From Palsa-504 sp963753195 (lineage in GTDB: Bacteria; Actinomycetota; Actinomycetes; Streptosporangiales; Streptosporangiaceae): 64,000 bases of DNA. The position numbers and the translations under genes were made by a program. The DNA is taken from NCBI GenBank assembly GCA_963753195.1, contig CAVWBH010000001.1:186001-250000 (forward strand), written 5' to 3'. Below are positions 26,538 through 36,318 of this stretch, piece after piece. Within the stretch, counting starts at the first letter, position 1. The number at the start of each line of letters is the position of its first letter. The notes under the pieces are model-generated. The model did no database searches. It was given only the letters and a program-made list of their open reading frames with translations, and was not told the origin of the DNA.

Positions 26538-27244
26538 TCATGTGCCCAGGTACGCCCGCTGGACCTCGGGGTCGCTGCGCAGGCTGGCCGAATCGCTGGC
26601 CAGGACGACCCGCCCGGTCTCGAGCACGTAACCGCGGGAGGCGGCGTCGAGCGCGTAATTGGCGTTCTGCTCGACCAGCAGGATGGTGACCCCGGAGCCG
26701 TTGATCTCGCCGATGGTCTGGTAGATCCGCTGGACCAGGAGCGGGGCGATGCCGAGGGATGGCTCGTCGAGCATCAGCAGCTTGGGCCGGGCCATCAGGG
26801 CGCGCCCGATGGCCAGCATCTGCTGCTCGCCGCCGGACATCGTGCCGGCCTTCTGCCGCTCACGCTCCTTGAGCACCGGGAACAGCTCGTAGACCCGGGC
26901 GTAGTCCTCGGCGATTCCGGAGCCGCGCCGCCGGTGGGCGCCCAGCTCGAGGTTCTCGCGCACCGTCATCCGGGGAAAACAGTGCCGGCCCTCGGGCGAG
27001 AGCGCGATTCCGTGGCCGACGATCTCGTGGGCCGGCACGCGGGTGATGTCCACTCCGGCGAAGGTGATCGTTCCCTGGCTGGCCGGGGTCAGGCCCGAAA
27101 TCGAGCGGAGGGTGGTCGACTTCCCGGCCCCGTTGGAGCCGATCAGCGTCACCACCTCGCCTTCGTCAACGGTCAGCGAGACTCCCTTCAGCGCCTCGAT
27201 CGAGCCGTAGCGGGTGTGGATGCCGGAGACCTCGAGCAGCGCCA

Positions 27245-27245
<1 letters not shown>
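26538..27245 (-). CDS. livF: Branched-chain amino-acid-type ABC transporter ATP-binding protein
   Basis: A 235-residue ATPase with Walker A GSNGAGKSTTL, signature TMSGGEQQML, Walker B LLMLDEPSLGIAP and a switch His in LLVEQNANYALD. The GLAP-type sequence after Walker B and the short length are typical of LivF. Its ATG shares one base with the livG stop (TGATG), indicating coupled translation. It energises import together with LivG. Confidence 0.93.
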
Positions 27246-28041
<796 letters not shown>

Positions 28042-28045
<4 letters not shown>

Positions 28046-29238
28046 GTGGTACTCCCGGCACTTCCTGGCGCCTCCGCGAGCTGTGCGTCCTCCGCGGCGA
28101 TCTCGGCCGTGAGCTCCAGCTGGCGCCGCCGCTCGGGGATCAGGCCCTGCGGTCTCAGGAGCATCATGATCACCAGCAGGAAGCCGAAGATCCCGAACTC
28201 CACCTGGGTCAGCTGGAAGTGCAGACCGAACTTGCTCGGCAGGTCGTTCAGCACGTCGGGGATCAGGTAATTGTTGATGTAGCCGAGGGCCAGCCCGCCG
28301 ACGACTGCTCCCCAGATCGAGCCGAGCCCGCCGATGATGACCATCGCGAGGATGAAGATCGAGAACCCGAACGCGAACTGGCTGGCGTTGACCTCGGTGT
28401 AGTAGGCGCCGAAGAAGGCACCCGACATGCCGCCGAACGCGGCACCCACCGAGTAGGCGAGCAGCTTGGTCTTCACCAGCGGGATGCCCATCGACACCGC
28501 TGCGACCTCGTCCTCGCGCAACGCGATCCAGGCCCGGCCGAGCCGCGAGTCGCGCAGCCGCAGGTTGACGAACAGGACGACGAGCAGGATGGCCAGGATC
28601 AGCCAGTACCAGGGCCTGAGGTCAAGCAGGCCGAACGACCCGATGCCCGGGAAGTACGGCGCGTCGACGGCGCTGATGCCGAGGTTGCCAGCCGTCAAGG
28701 TCATGCCGCCGCCCACCGGGACGCTCTGGCCGTTGATTGCGACCACGCCGATGATCTCGCCGAAGGCGAGCGTGACGATCGCGATGTAGTCGCCGCGCAG
28801 GCGCAATGTCGGCAGCCCGATCAGCATTCCCGCCAGCGCGCAGATGGCCGCGGCTGCGATCAGGATCAGCAGGAAGTTCAGGTGCACGCCCGCCAGCGTG
28901 CTGGTAAGCGGGGAGACCAGCACATGGACACGTGCCTTGAAGAAGAAGCCCGAGCCGAACCACCCGAGCGAGTACGCGCCGAGCGCGTAGAAGGCGACGT
29001 ACCCGAGGTCGAGGAGCCCGGCGAAGCCCACCACGATGTTCAGGCCCAGGGACATCACCGCGTAGGCGATGGCGATGATCGTCGCGTTCATGAAGCCGGC
29101 CGACGGCGGGAAGAAGAACGGCAGGATGATCCCGATCACGATGAACAGCCCGGCCAGCGCGCGGTTCCACCACGACGGGAGCCCCCTGGATCCGGCCCCC
29201 TGCCACCCCCGCAGCCGGGCGCGAAGTCCGTCCGTCAT
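28042..29238 (-). CDS. livM: Branched-chain amino-acid-type ABC transporter permease
   Basis: A 398-residue permease with about 8-10 membrane segments. Family marks are AYAVMSLGLNIVVGFAGLLDLGYVAFYALGAY near the N-terminus (taken as one block), the RGDYIAIVTLAFGEI segment, and RLGRAWIALREDEVAA, the loop that contacts the ATPases. GGGAGG precedes the ATG at 29238, and this start overlaps the livH stop (ATGA). It forms the channel with LivH. Confidence 0.93.
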
Positions 29239-30344
29239 CCGGCCTCCCTCGTCTCCTCGCCCAGCAGCCCGCGCGGCCGCAGGATCATTATCGCGATCAG
29301 GTACCCGAACACCACCGCCTCGGTCCACTGCGGGCCCAGCCGGGAATCGGACAGCGCCTGGATGACGCCGATGATGAGCCCGCCGAGCACGGCGCCGCGG
29401 ACGTTGCCGATGCCGCCCATGACCGCCGCGGTGAACGCGATCAGGCCGGCCTCGAAACCCTGGAAGTACCAGACGTTGGTCTCGTAGAGCGCGTACACCA
29501 GGCCTGCCGCGCCGGCCAGCATGCCGCCGAGCAGGAAGGTCAGCGAGATAGTTTGGTTGACGTTTATGCCCATCAGGCGGGCGGCCTCCGGGTCCTGTGC
29601 GGTGGCCCGCATCGCCCGGCCGGACCGGGTGGAGCTGATGAACCAGCTCAGCGCGAACACGAGCGGGACCATTACGGCGAAGGCGAGAATGTAGCCGCGC
29701 TGGATGGCCACGCCGCCGATGGTGAATACCGTTTGCGCTTCGCCGATCAGGTCGGGCACGCTCTGCGGCGAGCCGCCGCGCCAGAGCAGGCCGACGTTCT
29801 GCAAGATGAAGGAGAAGCCGACCGCCGTGATCAGCGGCGCGAGCTTGGGCGCATTGCGCAGCGGTCGGTAGCCGACCCGCTCGATAAGGACATTCAGGGA
29901 TCCCGTCACCATCATCGTGAGGACCAAGGTAAGCAGCAGCCCGCCGACCAGCCAGGCGGTGCCCGTGCTCGACGTCAGGCCGAACACGGTATAGAAGCCC
30001 ACGGCCGTGAAGGAGCCGATCATGAACACGTCGCCGTGCGCGAAGTTGATCAGCTCGATGATCCCGTAGACGAGCGTGTACCCGATGGCGATCAGCGCCC
30101 AGATGGCGCCGTTGGACAGGCCCACGGCGAAGTTGAAGCCCAGCAGCGACAGATCGTGGTGGATCACGGGATGGCCTGCCACCGTGACCTGGTAGCCGTA
30201 CACCAGGTCGTGAATGCCGTAATAGACCGGCAGCGCGGCCAGCGCCGCGATCAGGCCCCAGCGGCCGGCGACGCGGCGAACGGCCGCCAGGGAGCGCATC
30301 CGCGCCGCGGGCGGCCGGCTCGGCGAGATGGTCGTGGTATCCAT
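29235..30344 (-). CDS. livH: Branched-chain amino-acid-type ABC transporter permease
   Basis: A 369-residue permease. GLSNGAIWALIAIGYTLVYG and IIELINFAHGDVFMIG are the LivH signature, and SGRAMRATAQDPEAARLMGI is the coupling loop to the ATPases. The frame continues upstream into low-complexity sequence; the ATG at 30344 gives a normal length with a basic N-terminus. An extra hydrophobic N-terminal region with a periplasmic loop (VYGYQVTVAGHPVIHHD) is longer than in E. coli LivH. It lies downstream of the binding-protein gene across a strong hairpin. Confidence 0.92.
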   Translation of the reverse strand: MDTTTISPSRPPAARMRSLAAVRRVAGRWGLIAALAALPVYYGIHDLVYGYQVTVAGHPVIHHDLSLLGFNFAVGLSNGAIWALIAIGYTLVYGIIELINFAHGDVFMIGSFTAVGFYTVFGLTSSTGTAWLVGGLLLTLVLTMMVTGSLNVLIERVGYRPLRNAPKLAPLITAVGFSFILQNVGLLWRGGSPQSVPDLIGEAQTVFTIGGVAIQRGYILAFAVMVPLVFALSWFISSTRSGRAMRATAQDPEAARLMGINVNQTISLTFLLGGMLAGAAGLVYALYETNVWYFQGFEAGLIAFTAAVMGGIGNVRGAVLGGLIIGVIQALSDSRLGPQWTEAVVFGYLIAIMILRPRGLLGEETREAG

Positions 30345-30409
30345 GGCTCCATGCGGAGTGTCGGCGGGCGGTGTGCGGATGCCTGCCTGAGCAGGATCAC
30401 GCCGGACAG

Positions 30410-30447
30410 GAGGTGGTGGGAGACCCGGGGTGGCCTCCCACCACCTC
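30410..30447 (-). terminator. Attenuator-like hairpin between the binding-protein gene and livH
   Basis: GAGGTGGTGGGAG and CTCCCACCACCTC form a perfect 13-bp stem with a 12-base loop, starting about 10 bases after the binding-protein stop codon. There is no clear U-run, so it probably stabilises the 3' end or causes partial termination, giving more binding protein than permease, as is usual for such operons. Confidence 0.7.
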
Positions 30448-30457
30448 ATTGTGGGTC

Positions 30458-31729
30458 CTAGCTGACCGTCTTAGTCGGCGTCAGCGTCTGGAAGAAGACG
30501 GGATCGCCGCTGGAGTTGACCTTGTACAGGCCGTATGACTTCAGCGTCGTGTCGCCGTTGGCGTCGAATCCGAACGTGCCCAGTACTGACGAAGTCGCCT
30601 TCGTCGCGAACAGGGCGGCCAGTACGGAGGCCTTGTTGTTGCCCTGGGCGCCCAGACCCTTGATCGTGTTGAGCCCGAGCTGCATCGCCTCATAGCCGTA
30701 GATCGCGTACGGGTCGGGGTTCGAGACGCCGTACGCGGCCTTGTACGCGGCCAGGAAATCCTTGCCGCCCGGGTACGCGGCCAGGTCCTGGGTCGCGACC
30801 GTGCACTGGATCAGCGGGTCGATCGCGGCCGGGACGCCGCCCTGGGACGCGTTGGTGTACGAGCTCGTGCACACCCCGTCAGGGCCGAAGATCTTGGCGG
30901 CGGGGATGGCCGAGTGGACGTCCTTGGTGAGCTGGACGGCTCCGTTGGAGACGATGCCGGAGAAGAAGAAGCAGTCGGCGCCCTGACCCTGGATCGTCGA
31001 GGCGTAGGAGCGGAAGTTGGGCGAGGTCGGGTCGATCCCCGTGTTGCTCGTGACCGTGACGCCGTATTCGCTCTTTTCCAGTTCGAGCAGGGTGGCCAGC
31101 CCGGCTCCGTAGGCCTCCTTGTCGTTGGCGACGGCCACCTTGGTGCAGCCCGCGTTCTTCATCGCGATCAGGTCCGCGGCGGCCTGGATCGAGTCGATCG
31201 GCACGATGCGCAGGTAGGTGCGCTTCCCGGTCGGGTAATACTTCTGCGGCTCGCCGGGGGCGCTGCCCGGCAGGTTGGTCGTCAGGCCGACGTACGTGTT
31301 CGCCGGGCTCACCTGCGGGATTCCCGCCTCGTTGAGGATCGGGATCGACACCTCGCTGGCGCCGGAGTTGAATTCGCCGATGTAGTAGACGGCCTTGGAG
31401 TCCGAGGCTACCTTCCGCGCGTTCGCCGCCGTCTGGCCCGGGTCCCACTTCCCGGCCGCCGCGGTGGAGTCGTCGAGGGACTGGTAGCTCACCGTGAACG
31501 AACCGGCCTTGTTGCCTGCCTGGGAGAGCGCGAGCTTGATCCCGTTGACCAGCGGTATCGTCTGCGCGCTCGAGGCGCCCTGCAGCGGGAGGCTCGAGTA
31601 GATGTCGACCGTGTTGCTGCCGCTGGACGAAGTGCTGGTGCTGCTAGTGCTGCTAGACGAGCTGCTACTGCAGGCGGCAGCCGCCAGGGCGATCGCGGCC
31701 ATGGCCGCGATCGCAGTGGTACGTCTCAT
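30458..31729 (-). CDS. Lipoprotein substrate-binding protein of the Liv-type ABC importer
   Basis: A 423-residue periplasmic-binding-like lipoprotein: a signal peptide with lipobox AAAC (Cys20), a Ser/Thr-rich linker (residues 21-38), then a type I binding fold (VDIYSSLPLQGASSAQTIPL; VYYIGEFNSGASEVSIPILN; ADCFFFSGIVSNGAV). GAGGAAGAGGAT precedes the ATG. It is the first gene of the importer operon and would deliver an amino acid or related ligand to LivH/LivM. The ligand is not predictable; the downstream aminotransferase hints at an amine or amino acid. Confidence 0.92.
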   Translation of the reverse strand: MRRTTAIAAMAAIALAAAACSSSSSSSTSSTSTSSSGSNTVDIYSSLPLQGASSAQTIPLVNGIKLALSQAGNKAGSFTVSYQSLDDSTAAAGKWDPGQTAANARKVASDSKAVYYIGEFNSGASEVSIPILNEAGIPQVSPANTYVGLTTNLPGSAPGEPQKYYPTGKRTYLRIVPIDSIQAAADLIAMKNAGCTKVAVANDKEAYGAGLATLLELEKSEYGVTVTSNTGIDPTSPNFRSYASTIQGQGADCFFFSGIVSNGAVQLTKDVHSAIPAAKIFGPDGVCTSSYTNASQGGVPAAIDPLIQCTVATQDLAAYPGGKDFLAAYKAAYGVSNPDPYAIYGYEAMQLGLNTIKGLGAQGNNKASVLAALFATKATSSVLGTFGFDANGDTTLKSYGLYKVNSSGDPVFFQTLTPTKTVS

Positions 31730-32196
31730 ATCCTCTTCCTCTCGATTGATCTGGGCCGGCCAGGCGCTGAAGGTAGCGGCTGGCCAGTAGCGGGCTTCAT
31801 CGCCGCCGTCAGCCCGGATGGACTTCTCCGGCCAGGCCCGTATGCGGGCGGCTGAATCGGCCTGGTCGCGTTACGGCGGCATCCCGGGCCGGTTTCTCGA
31901 GGTGTCAGCACCTGCTGGTCCGAGGCCGCCGCCGGCGGCCGGTGTCGCCACGCCCAGGCGCCCGACGATGCGATAGCCGCGGCCGGCTTCCGTCGTGCCG
32001 CGAGCGAAATCGCTCCTATCTGGGCTTCCTGCCATCCGAAAATGATGCCAGAGTCCTGATGTCGCGCATACGGTCCACGTGTAACGAACAAATAAGGACT
32101 GCTCGTCGCGCAAATCTCGATCCAGCTGCGGAGTGATCCCCGCGAGCGCCGTTAGGGGATGAATCCCGGCGCGGTGGCGCGGCAGAATGACCGATT
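31730..32196. other. 467-bp divergent intergenic region (ABC operon / DUF1810 gene)
   Basis: It contains the promoter side of the importer operon (ribosome site next to its ATG) and of the DUF1810 gene. I see no further gene, terminator or strong repeat; open frames here are short and lack a ribosome site. Confidence 0.5.
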
Positions 32197-32628
32197 ATGA
32201 CGACAGCCGACCCGTATGATCTGCGGCGATTCGTCGACGCCCAGGACGCCGACGGCACGTATCGCCGCGCCGCCGCTGAGCTGTGCAACGGCCGTAAGGA
32301 CAGCCACTGGATGTGGTTCATCTTCCCGCAGGTCGCCGGCTTGGGCTACAGCCACGCGTCGCGGATCTACGCGATCTCCTCGCTGGCCGAGGCCCGGGCC
32401 TACCTGGCTCATCCGGTTCTCGGCCCGCGGCTGCTCAAATGTGCCGCCATCCTCACTGGCGTGGCGGGCCGCACGGCGGAGCAGGTCTTCGGCGAGGTCG
32501 ACGCGGTCAAGCTGCGCTCGTCGATGACGCTGTTCCTGCGCGCCGCTCCCGGCGAGCCGGTGTTCGGCCAGGTCCTGGACCAGTATTTCGACGGCGTCCC
32601 CGACCCCGCGACCGAGCAGCGGCTCTGA
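32197..32628 (+). CDS. DUF1810 family protein
   Basis: A 143-residue soluble protein matching the DUF1810 pattern: YDLRRFVDAQ, ELCNGRKDSHWMWFIFPQ, GLGYSHASRIYAISSLAEAR and AYLAHPVLGPRL are the conserved blocks. The family is alpha-helical and its biochemical role is unknown. It stands alone, divergent from the ABC operon. Confidence 0.88.
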   Translation: MTTADPYDLRRFVDAQDADGTYRRAAAELCNGRKDSHWMWFIFPQVAGLGYSHASRIYAISSLAEARAYLAHPVLGPRLLKCAAILTGVAGRTAEQVFGEVDAVKLRSSMTLFLRAAPGEPVFGQVLDQYFDGVPDPATEQRL

Positions 32629-32713
32629 TTTGCGCCGGCCCGTGGATCGTGGTCACGGTGCGTTATGACCGGGATGCTACGCTGTCAGTTTGATCCTCCC
32701 GCCTGGAGGCAGC

Positions 32714-33343
32714 GTGACGCTTGGGCCTGAAGACCGAGGGCCGTCGGCGGCGGCCCGCGGCCACCTGCGAGCGTCGGACGCCGATCGCGAGCAGATGGTC
32801 GACACGCTCAAGGCCGCGTTCGCGGCGGGCCGGCTGGCCAAGGACGACTTCGACGCCCGGATCGGCCAGGCGTTTGCCTCCCGGACGTACGCGGAACTGG
32901 CCGCGGTCACCGTCGGCATCCCGGCCGGGCCGGCCGTGGGGCCGCCGCCGGCGCGCAAGCCGTCCCGGCGGGTGAGCGACGCAGTCCGGTGGGGCGCATC
33001 CGGGTTCGTTACGCCAGCCATTCTTGCTATCGCTTTCGCGCTGAATTCCCTGCCCGGAAACCGGGCCCTCGGGCCGGTCACATTCGTGATCGCGTTCGTC
33101 TATTTCGTATTCTGGATGTCGGTCGGGGCCGATATGCTCTGGCAGTGGTTTTGCTTGTCCTTGCCGACGGCGAGAATGTGCGCCAGGTGCGCGCATACTG
33201 CCGCCTCTCACCGCGCGCCGACGTCCTGCTCTGTACGGCTTGGCTCGCTCAGGTTGTTCAGCCGCTGCTCGTGTGCGGGTTATGTCCCGCCGGGGGTTTC
33301 GCCGAAGACCGCGGATCTGCGCATCCTGTCGACTCGAGTATGA
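32714..33343 (+). CDS. DUF1707 domain membrane protein
   Basis: A 209-residue protein. Residues about 14-65 are a DUF1707 (SHOCT-like) domain: LRASDADREQMVDTLKAAFA, then GRLAKDDFDARIGQAF and SRTYAELAAVTVGIP. Two membrane segments follow (residues about 96-112 and 120-140). The C-terminal 65 residues are rich in Cys, Arg and Ser, and look less like a natural domain. GGAGG precedes the GTG at 32714. DUF1707 proteins are common, uncharacterised envelope proteins of actinobacteria. The odd tail may mean the true gene ended earlier and a frameshift extends it. Confidence 0.72.
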   Translation: MTLGPEDRGPSAAARGHLRASDADREQMVDTLKAAFAAGRLAKDDFDARIGQAFASRTYAELAAVTVGIPAGPAVGPPPARKPSRRVSDAVRWGASGFVTPAILAIAFALNSLPGNRALGPVTFVIAFVYFVFWMSVGADMLWQWFCLSLPTARMCARCAHTAASHRAPTSCSVRLGSLRLFSRCSCAGYVPPGVSPKTADLRILSTRV

Positions 33344-33359
33344 GGCCGGGTTGCACCGG

Positions 33360-34193
33360 TTAGACGCGTGAGATGCCCGGATCGAACTTCTCGTCACGAC
33401 GGCGAACCGCTTCCTTCAGGCCGCGGGCCGCCAGCACGTCGCCGAACTGAGCGGAGCCAGACTCCGCCGGGTGCTCGGGTGGCGGGCCATAGCGGCTGAG
33501 CACCGCGGACAGCGCATTCAGGCCAAGGAGCTCCACCGATCTCCTGATCTTTTCCTTGCTGTGCGCGAAGGCCCCAGCCGGGATCTGCGCCGCCTGGTGA
33601 GCCCACCGCAGCGCCTCGTCTACCACCTCATCCGGCGGCAGCACGCGCTGCACGAACTGGAACTGGAGGGCTTGCTCGGCGTCCATCCAGCCGCCCATGA
33701 GCCACAGTTTCTCGATAACGCGCATCGGCAGCTGCAGGTACAGCGGCAGCCACCCGACGTCCGGATAGCTGCCGCGGAACACTTCGCAGCTGAACCGGGT
33801 GTGCTCAGCCGCGATGTTGAAGTCGCAGCATGCGACCAGGGCGATCGCGTAGGGGCCCACGTAACTGTGGACGGCCCCGATGAGCGGTTTCCTGAAGTAC
33901 CACGCCCTGGGCAGCCCGGGCGAGATCGAGGGGGAGGCGAAGGGGAACGTCAGCTCCGGGAAGCTCATGCCGCCCATCTGCTCTTTAAGGTCATGCCCGG
34001 CCGAGAAAATCGCTCCTTCTCCGCGGAGAACCACCGCCTTGACCTCGGGGTCGATCTCGGCTTCGTCGAGTGCGACGTCAATCTCGGCCTGCATCTGATG
34101 CGAGATGGCGTTTCTCGCCTCCGGCCGGTTCAGGACTATCTGCGCGACACCGTCGTCCTGCGCAATGGCCAGAGTCCTGAAGTCTGACTTCAT
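33360..34193 (-). CDS. Enoyl-CoA hydratase/isomerase family protein
   Basis: A 277-residue crotonase-fold protein: VAQIVLNRPEARNAISHQMQ at the N-terminus, the first oxyanion segment EGAIFSAGHDLKEQMGG, and the second oxyanion region KPLIGAVHSYVGPYAIALVACCDF. The canonical second Glu of hydratases is not obvious near SYPDVGWLPL, so the reaction (hydration, isomerisation or other) is uncertain. It lies beside a deleted SDR gene in the same direction, and together they may have served acyl-CoA breakdown. Confidence 0.85.
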   Translation of the reverse strand: MKSDFRTLAIAQDDGVAQIVLNRPEARNAISHQMQAEIDVALDEAEIDPEVKAVVLRGEGAIFSAGHDLKEQMGGMSFPELTFPFASPSISPGLPRAWYFRKPLIGAVHSYVGPYAIALVACCDFNIAAEHTRFSCEVFRGSYPDVGWLPLYLQLPMRVIEKLWLMGGWMDAEQALQFQFVQRVLPPDEVVDEALRWAHQAAQIPAGAFAHSKEKIRRSVELLGLNALSAVLSRYGPPPEHPAESGSAQFGDVLAARGLKEAVRRRDEKFDPGISRV

Positions 34194-34259
34194 CCCTACC
34201 CACTCTCATCGGTTGTGACGGGCTTCAAAAAACCAAATGACCAGCGGTTTACGGCTGCG

Positions 34260-34487
34260 TTACCAAGGCATGGCGGTGCCGCCGTTTGGCCGCACGATCT
34301 GCCCGGTGATGAAACGGGACGCATCCGATACGCCGTTCACGTCCGCGCACACCACGAGGGCGCCCGCGGCCGCGAGCACCTGGGAGATTCCCAGGCCGAT
34401 GCCGCTCCCGGCCCCGGTCACGATGGCCACCCGGCCGGTCAGGTCAAATGCGTTGGGTACCGTCACAGCGTCCACGGACCTGTCCAT
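34260..34487 (-). pseudogene. SDR oxidoreductase with a large in-frame internal deletion
   Basis: The 75-codon frame joins a perfect SDR N-terminus (LTGRVAIVTGAGSGIGLGIS through LVVCADVN) directly to a perfect SDR C-terminus (DASRFITGQIVRPNGGTAMPW without a break). The middle of about 170 residues, including the catalytic Ser, Tyr and Lys, is missing, yet the frame is kept. It cannot be an active dehydrogenase. A clean deletion between short similar sequences, or an assembly collapse, would explain it. The intact gene was probably a typical 250-residue SDR acting with the adjacent enoyl-CoA hydratase-like protein. Confidence 0.75.
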
Positions 34488-34555
34488 TCTGCCCGGCAGG
34501 CGAACCTTATGCCCGTGACGCTACCGCGGTCCCGCTTCCCCTTCCAGGGTGGCGG

Positions 34556-34942
34556 TTACCTGCGGTCACGGCGCAGCGGATGATCGGCGGGGATCTCGAC
34601 CAGGACGATAGGGATGCCATCCGGGTCCTCGATCCACATCTCGATCAGTCCCCAGGGCTCGGTGACAGGCTCCCGGATGACCAGGACACCCGCCGCAGCC
34701 AGCCTGGCATGCTCCGCCCGGACGTCACGCACCTGAATCCAGATCATCACCGAGCCCCCGGGCGGGACGGCCGCATGCCCGGAGACTTCGAGCAGTCCCT
34801 GGCCGAGGAAGAACACCACGCCGGGGTTGTCCGCCGGGCCGAACTCCCGGTAGATGGCCAGGCCCAGGGTGTCCCGGTAGAAGCGACGGCTCCGGTCCAG
34901 GTCGGTGGGACGGATAAGGACCCGGCTGCTCAGAATGTCCAC
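34556..34942 (-). CDS. VOC (glyoxalase/bleomycin-resistance-like) family protein
   Basis: A 128-residue vicinal-oxygen-chelate protein with two beta-alpha-beta-beta-beta halves: VLIRPTDLDRSRRFYRDTLG (residues 8-27), VFFLGQGLLEVSG, and in the second half VRDVRAEHARLAAAGV and EMWIEDPDGIPIVLVEIP. The Glu and aromatic residues expected of the metal site are partly present. The group includes glyoxalases, dioxygenases and resistance proteins; no role can be chosen. Confidence 0.83.
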   Translation of the reverse strand: MDILSSRVLIRPTDLDRSRRFYRDTLGLAIYREFGPADNPGVVFFLGQGLLEVSGHAAVPPGGSVMIWIQVRDVRAEHARLAAAGVLVIREPVTEPWGLIEMWIEDPDGIPIVLVEIPADHPLRRDRR

Positions 34943-35226
34943 GCCACCATTGTTCCTGACGGGCGTGTTCCTGACGGGCGGGTCCAGTCGCTCGGTGCGG
35001 GCGAGCTCGCGGAAGCCGGCGGCAGGTCCGCCTATGTCACCAAATTCTTACGCAGGACGGTTATTTCGATCCGTGTCCGTATACGTCTCGTTCCACAGGG
35101 TAGGAACAAACCGATCGGATGATCGGTCCCGGTGCCCGGCGGAACCCTGCGCCGCCGGGCACCTTCATGTCTCACCGCGTCAACCGCGCTCATGCGACCC
35201 TGACGGTCCAGTCGCTTACCTTGGCG

Positions 35227-36078
35227 TCACCCCAGGTTGAGCAGCAGGATGCCGGCCACCACGATCACCGCGGCCACGATCCGGGTCCGGCCGAACGGCT
35301 CGCGGAAGGCCAGCGTGCCGATGATCGCGCCGAAGATGACGCTCGTCTCGCGCAGCGCGGCGATCGGCGCCAGCGCTCCCCGGGTCTGCGCCCAGAGCAC
35401 CAGGCCGTAGGCCAGCACGCTCAGGGCGCCCGCGGCCAGGCCGGACAACAGGATCCGCGGCGGCTGCTCCAGCAGCACGCCACGGCGCCGGATCAGGGCG
35501 AACATCGGGATGCACAGGCTCTGCATCAGCATCAGCCAGCCGATGTAGCCGAACGAGGTACCCGACAGCCGGACCCCGACGCCATCCACGGTGGTGTAGG
35601 CCGCGATGGTGAGCCCGGTGCCGACGGCGGCCAGGAACGCCCCGCGGCCCGGCCGGCGCCCGCCGAAGACACCGAAGGCCAGCCCGGCTGACACGACGAC
35701 CACCCCGGCCAGCTGGGGCAACGCTAGCTGCTCGTGGACGAAGACCACCGCCAGGAGCGTCACGACGGGCGGGGAGATGCCGCGGGCCAGCGGGTAGACC
35801 TGGCTGAACTCGCCCAGCCGGTAGCACTGCATCAGCAGCAGGTTGTAGAACAGGTGTATCCCGACCGACGCCAGCAGGTAGGGCCAGCTGGCCGGCCGGG
35901 GCAGGGCGGACAGGATGATAAGCGGGATCGCCACTCCGATCGTGCCCGCGCCGATCAGCGCGAATGCGAGCGTCTGGTCCTTGATGCCGTGCGCGATCGC
36001 GTTCCATACGGCATGGGTGATGGCGGCGGCCAGCACCGCGAGCGTGACGGTGAGCGGGAGGGTGGTCGACGGGTCCAA
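35227..36078 (-). CDS. EamA-family drug/metabolite transporter
   Basis: A 283-residue membrane protein with ten predicted helices in two EamA repeats. The first repeat ends YPLARGISPPVVTLLAVVFV and the second carries ALAPIAALRETSVIFGAIIG followed by TLAFREPFG, the paired family motif (xxALRExSVxxxAxxGxxxxxE). Likely an exporter of metabolites; substrate unknown. It is a single gene, with 148 bases to a 3' neighbourhood of unassigned sequence on the left and about 240 bases without a gene on the right. Confidence 0.87.
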   Translation of the reverse strand: MDPSTTLPLTVTLAVLAAAITHAVWNAIAHGIKDQTLAFALIGAGTIGVAIPLIILSALPRPASWPYLLASVGIHLFYNLLLMQCYRLGEFSQVYPLARGISPPVVTLLAVVFVHEQLALPQLAGVVVVSAGLAFGVFGGRRPGRGAFLAAVGTGLTIAAYTTVDGVGVRLSGTSFGYIGWLMLMQSLCIPMFALIRRRGVLLEQPPRILLSGLAAGALSVLAYGLVLWAQTRGALAPIAALRETSVIFGAIIGTLAFREPFGRTRIVAAVIVVAGILLLNLG

Positions 36079-36318
36079 CGGGGCTCCTCAGGCAGGCTGA
36101 ACAGGAGCCCTCAGGGCTTCTATCCCGTCAGGTGTTCCCCGGGCCACCAGGCCACAGGCCAGCCTGCCGCGAGGCCGCGAAGGCCGGCAAACCCGCAGCA
36201 CCCGGGTCGCGGCGCCGCTCGGTCCAGTCCCGGCCGTCCTGATTGTGGTTTGCCAGGCAGACGGCCGGCGGAACCCTAGGCGCAACCACGTGCTGGCCCA
36301 AGCTTAACGCGGCGGAGC

